NCBI GenBank assembly: GCA_027064665.1
Contig: JAMOPH010000211.1
Coordinates: 1 to 12,108 of the forward strand
Direction: 5' to 3'
Length of the DNA: 12,108 bases
Source: a bacterium
GTDB lineage: Bacteria; UBP14; UBA6098; B30-G16
Shown here: piece by piece, positions 7,677 through 12,108 of the stretch
Position numbering within the stretch: position 1 is the stretch's first letter
Layout: each line of letters opens with the position of its first letter
Made by a program: the position numbers and the translations under genes
Notes under the pieces: generated by a model
Databases searched by the model: none
Told to the model about the DNA's origin: nothing
Seen by the model: the letters and a program-made list of their open reading frames with translations, nothing else

Positions 7677-7698
7677 AAAAAAATATTCCGAAAATCAT

Positions 7699-7727
7699 TT
7701 GACGGATTTGGGAATGTGGTTTATTTT
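7699..7727 (+). promoter_or_regulatory. Candidate promoter for the rnf operon
   Basis: TTGACG (7699-7704, five of six), a 17-base spacer, then TATTTT (7722-7727, four of six). Transcription would start near 7735, about 30 bases before the rnfG GTG. It follows directly after the palindrome cluster and is the only reasonable promoter I see between pheT and rnfG. Confidence 0.4.
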
Positions 7728-7765
7728 TATCAATCCTTTATCGGGGCATAGATGGAGGTCAAAGG

Positions 7766-8365
7766 GTGAAGAATATAGTCAGGTTGGGGGTTATTTTGAT
7801 GATTTATGCCGGGGTTGCCGGGGCATTGCTTGGATGGGTTTACACCAAAACTGCGCCGAAGATTGAGGAGCAAGCCCGGATGGAACGCCAGCAGGCGATA
7901 AAAGAGGTGATGCCGCCGGATGCGAAGGTGTTTGAGGAAAAGACCCTTTCCGATGGCACAGTTGTGGTTGTGGGTTATGCTGATGATGCGAAGACGCAGG
8001 TTGCGGGTTATGCCGCCGAGGCGGTCGGGACGGGTTTTTCAAGCGATGTGCGCACTATGGTGGGATTTCTGCCGGATTTCAGAATCAACGCAATAAAGGT
8101 GATATCTCAGAACGAGACGCCCGGACTGGGCACCCACACGCAGGACGAGTGGTTCCAGAAGCAGTTCTCGGGCAAAACCATTGATGAACTTTTGGTGAAC
8201 AAGGACGGCGGGAAAATTCAGGCGATTACCGGCGCGACGATTTCCTCCCGGGCGGTGACGAATTCTGTGCGAAAACTTGCGGAAAAACTTTCGCAAAGCA
8301 CCGAACTTCCCAAAACTGCTCCACAGACCGCCGCCGTAGATTCAACTCAAACTCCCCAAAATTGA
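7766..8365 (+). CDS. rnfG: Rnf electron transport complex subunit G
   Basis: RnfG is the subunit of the Rnf complex (ferredoxin:NAD+ oxidoreductase, pumping Na+ or H+) that carries covalently bound FMN outside the cytoplasmic membrane. The 199 residues show one N-terminal membrane anchor (about 5-27), then a periplasmic FMN-binding domain with NETPGLGTHTQDEWF (116-130) and the flavinylation motif ITGATISS (154-161), in which Thr158 should receive FMN from an ApbE-type transferase. The position six residues before that threonine is Gln152 instead of the common Asp. The start is GTG, supported by GGAGG (7754-7758) seven bases upstream. rnfE follows after 18 bases. rnfC and rnfD, which usually precede rnfG, are absent upstream. 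Confidence 0.95.
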   Translation: MKNIVRLGVILMIYAGVAGALLGWVYTKTAPKIEEQARMERQQAIKEVMPPDAKVFEEKTLSDGTVVVVGYADDAKTQVAGYAAEAVGTGFSSDVRTMVGFLPDFRINAIKVISQNETPGLGTHTQDEWFQKQFSGKTIDELLVNKDGGKIQAITGATISSRAVTNSVRKLAEKLSQSTELPKTAPQTAAVDSTQTPQN

Positions 8366-8383
8366 CTATAAAGGAGGATTTCT

Positions 8384-8995
8384 ATGATAAAGGAATTCAC
8401 CAAAGGTATACTCAAGGAAAACCCGGTTTTGGTTCAGGCGTTGGGGCTATGTCCCACACTTGCGGTGACATCCACCGCGTATAATGGGATTGGTATGGGT
8501 ATTGCGGTTATTTTTGTGCTAACTATGTCAAATATCATTGTGTCGCTGATAAAGAAAACCGTGCCATCAAAAATTAGAATTCCAATTTTTATCACGGTTA
8601 TAGCGACATTTGTTACTATTGTAAAACTGGTTATGGCGGCATATACCCCGGCGCTATCTAAACAATTGGGGATATTCATTCCGCTTATAGTGGTGAACTG
8701 TATAATTTTGGGGCGCGCGGAGGCATTCGCCAGCAAAAACGGCGTTCTGGCATCCGCCCTGGACGGACTTGGAATGGGAATCGGGTTCACGCTGGTGCTT
8801 TTTGTGATGGGAACAATCCGCGAAATTCTGGGAAGCGGCACGCTGACGCTGGGGTTCCCGCTTTTGGTCAACCCGTTCACAATCAATGTCCTGGGCAATG
8901 GCTACAACCCCGCGCTTTTGATGATTTTGCCCCCCGGCGGTTTTTTGACCCTGGGGATTTTGATGTGGCTCAAACAGTTGCTTCTTGAAAAATGA
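8384..8995 (+). CDS. rnfE: Rnf electron transport complex subunit E
   Basis: RnfE is one of two homologous six-helix membrane subunits (with RnfA) that together hold a [2Fe-2S] cluster within the membrane. The 203-residue sequence is hydrophobic throughout. It has the family landmarks ALGLCPTLAVTST (Cys23) and IPLIVVNCIILGRAEAFASKNG (Cys106 in VNC), plus SALDGLGMGIGFT, GTIREILGSGTL and MILPPGGFLTLG near the end. The two cysteines are the expected cluster ligands. AAGGAGG (8371-8377) lies six bases before the ATG. Its stop codon overlaps the start of the next gene (ATGA), which points to coupled translation. Confidence 0.97.
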   Translation: MIKEFTKGILKENPVLVQALGLCPTLAVTSTAYNGIGMGIAVIFVLTMSNIIVSLIKKTVPSKIRIPIFITVIATFVTIVKLVMAAYTPALSKQLGIFIPLIVVNCIILGRAEAFASKNGVLASALDGLGMGIGFTLVLFVMGTIREILGSGTLTLGFPLLVNPFTINVLGNGYNPALLMILPPGGFLTLGILMWLKQLLLEK

Positions 8996-9375
8996 ACGAA
9001 CTGCTTGACCAAAGTTACGACCTTCTGCGGCAGGCACAGGAAAGTCTTGAGGCAAAAGACAAGGGCAGTGCGGTCTCGCTTCTGGAGATGGCTGTGCGGA
9101 GGGCGCTCACGGCGCTGGAAAAAGCCAACGGTGTGCGCAATTTTGGAATGTCGCTGGAGCACAGAATCGCCTATTTCACCGACGACCAGCAGTTGATAAA
9201 CATCGGCAGGGTGATAGAAGACCTTTTCAACCCGATTCTGTATCCGGTGGGGTTTGACCAGGGGACAGAGGAGCCGCGGGTGTCGTTCGGGCAGGCGCAG
9301 ATGGCATTGGAATACGCCCGCAGGGTGATAGATTTCGTGCGAGAAAGGCTTAATAAAGAAAATATTGAGGATTAG
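8992..9375 (+). CDS. HEPN-like helical protein encoded within the rnf operon
   Basis: This 127-residue soluble, mainly alpha-helical protein lies between rnfE and rnfA. It overlaps the rnfE stop by four bases and has no clear ribosome binding site of its own. The pattern LLRQAQESLEAKDKGSAVSL (11-30), then LEMAVRRALTALEKANG (31-47), a central EHRIAYF, VIEDLFNPILYP and a last helix LEYARRVIDFVRERL (106-120) follows the layout of HEPN-type four-helix bundles. The catalytic RxxxxH-type motif of HEPN ribonucleases is not present in standard spacing: the nearest pair is Arg49 and His57, seven residues apart. A nuclease role is therefore doubtful, and a protein-protein or nucleotide-binding role is as likely. 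It is not one of the six standard Rnf subunits. Codon use resembles its neighbours, so it seems a settled part of this operon. Confidence 0.75.
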   Translation: MNELLDQSYDLLRQAQESLEAKDKGSAVSLLEMAVRRALTALEKANGVRNFGMSLEHRIAYFTDDQQLINIGRVIEDLFNPILYPVGFDQGTEEPRVSFGQAQMALEYARRVIDFVRERLNKENIED

Positions 9376-9399
9376 GAAATAATATAAGGAGGTATATAG

Positions 9400-10050
9400 A
9401 TGACTTTCGGGTCATTGATAGCATTGTCAATTAGCGCGATTTTTATCAATAACTTCGTTCTGTCGCGGTTTTTGGGTCTGTGCCCGTTTATGGGCGTGTC
9501 CAAAAAGACCGAAACCGCCCTCGGTATGGGTATGGCGGTCATTTTCGTTATGACAATGTCGTCTGCGCTCACCTGGATTATATGGACATATTTCCTTCTG
9601 CCCGGCAAATCTAATGTCCTGTATCTACTTTTCCACGCGTTGGGCGCCAATGTCCGCCCGGAGCAGTTTGATTTCTCCTATCTGGAGACCATCGCCTTCA
9701 TCCTGGTCATCGCGACATTTGTGCAGTTGGTGGAGATGATTATCCAGAAGAGCGCGCCTGCGCTGTATGAGGCGCTGGGGATATTCCTGCCGCTGATCAC
9801 CACAAACTGCTCGGTTTTGGGCGTGGCGGAACTCAACACGATGTCTATGCACCTGAATTTTTTGGAAAGCCTTGTCCACGGCATTTCGGCGGGAATTGGT
9901 TTCACAATCGCACTCCTTCTTATGAGCGGTATCCGCGAGCGGCTGGAACTGGCTGATATCCCCAAACCTATGCAGGGACTGCCGATAGTGTTCATCACCG
10001 CGGCGATTATGTCCATCGCATTTTTAGGATTTTCGGGACTCAAATTCTGA
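9400..10050 (+). CDS. rnfA: Rnf electron transport complex subunit A
   Basis: RnfA is the second six-helix membrane subunit sharing the intramembrane [2Fe-2S] cluster with RnfE. Landmarks are INNFVLSRFLGLCPFMGVSK (16-35, Cys28), GMGMAVIFVMTMSS, LGIFLPLITTNCSVLGVAEL (126-145, Cys137), SAGIGFTIALLLMSGIRERL and a final AFLGFSGL. At 216 residues it is about 20 longer than the usual 190-195. The extra residues lie in the loop at about 68-94 (LPGKSNVLYLLFHALGANV, then RPEQFDFSYL). AGGAGG (9387-9392) lies seven bases before the ATG. Its stop overlaps the next ATG by one base (TGATG). In most operons rnfB follows directly; here about 2 kb intervene. Confidence 0.97.
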   Translation: MTFGSLIALSISAIFINNFVLSRFLGLCPFMGVSKKTETALGMGMAVIFVMTMSSALTWIIWTYFLLPGKSNVLYLLFHALGANVRPEQFDFSYLETIAFILVIATFVQLVEMIIQKSAPALYEALGIFLPLITTNCSVLGVAELNTMSMHLNFLESLVHGISAGIGFTIALLLMSGIRERLELADIPKPMQGLPIVFITAAIMSIAFLGFSGLKF

Positions 10051-10358
10051 TGATAAAGTATCTGGGGAAAAGAATTTTGAGGGCGCGGCGGCAGATTATA
10101 AACTCCCGTTGGGTTGAGATAGAGCGCAGTTCGGCAAGATATATGCTTCAGATGCTGGCGGAGGTCCTTGAAAAGAGGCGAATTCCGACAGAGGTTAGAA
10201 TAACCGATGCCAGTTTGCCGGCGCTGGGTGTGGATGCGCTTGCGCCGGGTGCCGGCGGAAGTTTCGGCGCTGTGTATGCCCTCGCCGTCCCCGAACGGAT
10301 GGAAAAGAGGGCGAAAAGAATAATATCTACACTGAAAAAAGATGAAATTTGGAGATAA
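10050..10358 (+). CDS. Uncharacterised 102-residue protein coupled to rnfA
   Basis: I do not recognise this protein. It is basic at the N-terminus (KRILRARRQIINSRWVEIER), then has a probable helix (YMLQMLAEVLEKRR), a strand-like RIPTEVRITD, a glycine-rich LGVDALAPGAGGSFGAVYAL (58-77), and a basic C-terminal helix (ERMEKRAKRIISTLKK). There is no signal peptide or membrane segment. Its ATG overlaps the rnfA TGA by one base, and its end overlaps the next reading frame by 17 bases. That coupling and its GC-rich codon use suggest it belongs to the resident operon rather than to the AT-rich insert after it. It may be a soluble accessory of this Rnf operon; that is inference from position only. Confidence 0.6.
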   Translation: MIKYLGKRILRARRQIINSRWVEIERSSARYMLQMLAEVLEKRRIPTEVRITDASLPALGVDALAPGAGGSFGAVYALAVPERMEKRAKRIISTLKKDEIWR

Positions 10359-10812
10359 AACATTATTTGACCGGATAGAACGGGAAATTTCCGAGCGTGA
10401 AATAGCGCTGAACAGAAAGGTGATAGAATACCTTGAGGGCTTGTTGGGAATAAAGGATCTGTCCGAACTTAAAAGTGCTGTTGCGCGGTTAAAAGGCATT
10501 GTCAGGGGAGATAGTGAGGACACCTTAGGTGTAATTGGGAACGGAGATGATGCCGGAGGAATTCGCATAAAAATTGGTGGTTTCGCAGAAGTATTGGATA
10601 AAATTCTCCTTTCACAAACTATTGAGAGGGCGAAACATTATGTGAACAGCGCAATAAAAATGCTCTCGGAGGAACGAACTGGAAAGATAAACGATATAAA
10701 TTTGAACCGATGGAGAGATTATTCGGATATAATAACTGATAGTCTATGGATACTGCCAAAACGGGACACAACCGGAGCGCATTCGGCGTGGTATTGGGGG
10801 AATAAGTATTAA
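10342..10812 (+). CDS. Probable truncated DNA methyltransferase (N-terminal fragment)
   Basis: The 156-residue frame has a helical, charged N-terminal half (FDRIEREISEREIALNRKVI) and a C-terminal half ending in SLWILPKRDTTGAHSAWYWG just before the stop. In the DNA methyltransferases I know, a segment of the type D-SLW----RD-SG-HS---HGNF-PQIP leads straight into the S-adenosylmethionine and catalytic motifs. Here the frame stops after WYWGNKY, and none of the other frames over the next 30 bases continues the motif. I read it as the N-terminal stub of a methyltransferase whose catalytic part was lost or replaced. GC falls to about 43-48% in sampled lines. The ATG overlaps the previous gene and has no ribosome binding site, so it may not be well expressed. 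It could instead be an intact small protein of unknown role. Confidence 0.5.
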   Translation: MKFGDKTLFDRIEREISEREIALNRKVIEYLEGLLGIKDLSELKSAVARLKGIVRGDSEDTLGVIGNGDDAGGIRIKIGGFAEVLDKILLSQTIERAKHYVNSAIKMLSEERTGKINDINLNRWRDYSDIITDSLWILPKRDTTGAHSAWYWGNKY

Positions 10813-12039
10813 AAAACAAAACAACTAACTTGTATATAGACCATGAGGGCACATGTTTTTATTACAAATAGCGATACATTTCCAGTGGTGAGAGATAATG
10901 GATTTTGGGGAGGTGGAATTAAGGGAATTCCGTCCAGGTATGAAGATACTATTAAAGAAAATCTGATAGATGGAAGAAAACCTTACTTAAAAATGATTGT
11001 TGATATTTTAGGCACAAGAATCGGTGATGTAGTATTTTTTTATGAACGACAAGTGGGGTTCCATGGAATATATAAAATAGTAAGTAAACCCTTTTTTGAT
11101 CCTACTCCTGTTGGAAGTGTTGGCTCTAACTGGCCTTTAAGAGTAAAATTAGAATGCATTAATTACTTCCCATTACCTGTACCAGAAAATTTACTTTTTT
11201 CATCAAAAGAATACGAGTCCATGTGTTGGAGTTGGTTTTACAGAAAAATTCAAGGAGCAAGGGGAGTAAATACAATTAATCCTGAAACAGCACAGGTACT
11301 TATTGAACTTCTTGTAAAATTGAATGGAAATGCTATCAATAAACCAAAATCTATGAGAAACTATCCAAATGGAGATGTAAGAGAAATAAATTTGCCAATA
11401 GGCAGGCTAAACGAAAATGGTAAAGTGCTGTTAGAGGACATATTAAGGGGTTGGCTCATAAGCAATATTGATAATCCAAACCATGAAGATATGAGAAAAA
11501 TTTTTGGTCCTGTGGAAGATATAGAATGGTTTGCTAATAATATCCCTTATCATGTAACTCGGAAGAATATAGATGTGTTAGTTTATCATAAAAATACCAG
11601 ATACACTGGCTATCCTTTGCGGTACAAATACACTGTTGTTGAACTTAAAAAGGGTAAAGCGGAAGCGAAGGATGTTTCTCAAGTTATTGAATACTCGAAA
11701 TGGGTTGGAGGTAGATTGGCAGCTGGAGAATTTGAAATGGTTCAACCTGTGTTAATAGCATTCGATTTTGAGGACAGCGCAATAGTAAAAGTTAAAAATA
11801 GTGAACTTTCTAAAGAAAAAATAAAGTGCTACAGATATAAAGTTGCAGATAACAATATAAAGTTTGAAGAAATATTAAATTGAAGATAGAATCTTAATTT
11901 AAACTGTTGAATAACAAATATACTTATTTACCAAGTAAAACCTTTGAAACAAATAGCAAATACTCCTGAAATCTGGGAAATCAATCGTAAAGGTGAAGTA
12001 AATAAAGTGTTGTAAATATAACTCAACAAGGAGCCATAT
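10359..12039. other. AT-rich insert between rnfA and rnfB, likely decayed restriction-modification locus
   Basis: From the end of the 102-residue gene to the rnfB start, composition drops steadily: about 48% GC at 10381-10440, 43% at 10621-10680 and 28% at 11341-11400, by hand count, against 55-58% in nearby core genes. The segment carries the methyltransferase-like stub and the nuclease gene and breaks the usual rnfA-rnfB adjacency. I found no transposase, tRNA, convincing terminal inverted repeats or target-site duplication, so the route of entry is unknown. Confidence 0.55.
10843..11883 (+). CDS. PD-(D/E)XK nuclease, probable restriction endonuclease, with possible PUA/EVE-like N-terminal domain
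   Basis: The 346-residue protein ends in a recognisable PD-(D/E)XK fold. NIDVLVYHK places the metal-binding acid at Asp244, KYTVVELKKGKAEAKDV gives Glu267-Leu-Lys269 as the E-x-K, and SQVIEYSKWV follows as the conserved Gln/Tyr helix. An upstream acidic residue is available in LLEDILRGWL (about Glu198). The N-terminal 120 residues (AHVFITNSDTF, GFWGGG, GDVVFFYERQVGFHGIYKIV) resemble PUA/EVE-type domains that flip out or sense modified bases, but this assignment is weak. Together they fit a type II or modification-dependent endonuclease. It sits 30 bases after the methyltransferase-like stub. Codon use is strikingly AT-rich, unlike the Rnf genes, which supports recent horizontal origin. The ATG has no obvious ribosome binding site. 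Confidence 0.6.
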   Translation: MRAHVFITNSDTFPVVRDNGFWGGGIKGIPSRYEDTIKENLIDGRKPYLKMIVDILGTRIGDVVFFYERQVGFHGIYKIVSKPFFDPTPVGSVGSNWPLRVKLECINYFPLPVPENLLFSSKEYESMCWSWFYRKIQGARGVNTINPETAQVLIELLVKLNGNAINKPKSMRNYPNGDVREINLPIGRLNENGKVLLEDILRGWLISNIDNPNHEDMRKIFGPVEDIEWFANNIPYHVTRKNIDVLVYHKNTRYTGYPLRYKYTVVELKKGKAEAKDVSQVIEYSKWVGGRLAAGEFEMVQPVLIAFDFEDSAIVKVKNSELSKEKIKCYRYKVADNNIKFEEILN

Positions 12040-12108
12040 ATGGACTACGCAATAATAGGAGCACTGATTGAACTGGGCTTTTTCGGACTTTTGTTCGGCG
12101 TGGGGCTG
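12040..12108 (+). CDS. rnfB: Rnf electron transport complex subunit B (N-terminal part)
   Basis: The first 23 codons are in the window and encode MDYAIIGALIELGFFGLLFG then VGL. RnfB begins with one hydrophobic helix of this kind (rich in L, G and F with G-LFG--L) before its [4Fe-4S] and ferredoxin-type domains, which lie beyond the right edge. AAGGAG (12028-12033) is six bases before the ATG. GC-rich codons return here after the AT-rich insert. The assignment rests on this short segment plus its position after rnfG, rnfE and rnfA on the same strand. Confidence 0.75.
   Translation, partial: MDYAIIGALIELGFFGLLFGVGL

Noticed and set aside
7638..7683. The strong hairpin followed by A-rich sequence as an intrinsic terminator.
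   Set aside because: The tail is A-rich on the plus strand, not T-rich, and the minus-strand side has no T-run after the hairpin either.
9678..10568. A 296-codon minus-strand frame opposite rnfA and the following genes.
   Set aside because: It spans the reverse of three supported plus-strand genes and has no recognisable motif.
11911..12015. An open 34-codon stretch before rnfB reading ...VKPLKQIANTPEIWEINRKG..., vaguely like the end of a HigB/RelE-type toxin.
   Set aside because: It has no start codon, no ribosome binding site and too little length to assign; it may be a remnant or chance.
10359..12039. An insertion sequence or integrative element carrying the nuclease.
   Set aside because: No transposase or integrase frame, terminal inverted repeats or target duplication could be found.

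Overview
The window looks like chromosomal DNA of an anaerobic or facultative bacterium, probably with two membranes and from a lineage outside the well-studied groups. The pointers are an Rnf complex (ferredoxin:NAD+ oxidoreductase), a TolQ/ExbB-type proton channel protein, and an exported tetratricopeptide-like/YidD fusion. The phylum cannot be fixed from sequence alone. Housekeeping genes here are roughly 55-58% GC in hand-counted sample lines. One gene near the right end is much more AT-rich, about 28% GC in one sampled line.

Left part (1-1332), minus strand: the first codons of an exported protein behind a near-consensus promoter, then a small DUF4321-type membrane protein downstream of purQ (glutaminase subunit of FGAM synthase). 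Middle part (1347-7411), plus strand: a polytopic GT-C-type glycosyltransferase; a TolQ/ExbB-like protein with its own consensus promoter; a coupled exported protein that joins helical repeats, a small membrane domain and a C-terminal YidD-like domain; and pheT without pheS.

The 7412-7765 gap has no gene. It holds three successive inverted-repeat elements (a compound REP-like palindrome and two long hairpins) and a candidate promoter. It precedes an rnf operon that starts at rnfG: rnfG, rnfE, a HEPN-like helical protein translationally coupled to rnfE, rnfA, and a 102-residue unknown protein coupled to rnfA.

Between rnfA and rnfB (rnfB begins at 12040 and runs off the end) lie about 2 kb of unexpected genes. 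These are the unknown 102-residue protein, what looks like the N-terminal stub of a DNA methyltransferase, and an AT-rich gene for a PD-(D/E)XK nuclease with a possible PUA/EVE-like N-terminal domain. The simplest reading is a decayed, horizontally acquired restriction-modification locus lodged inside an rnf operon. rnfC and rnfD are not in the expected upstream position.

Most worth a second look: the HEPN-like gene inside rnf, the nuclease with methyltransferase stub, the YidD fusion paired with an orphan proton channel subunit, and the palindrome cluster upstream of rnfG.
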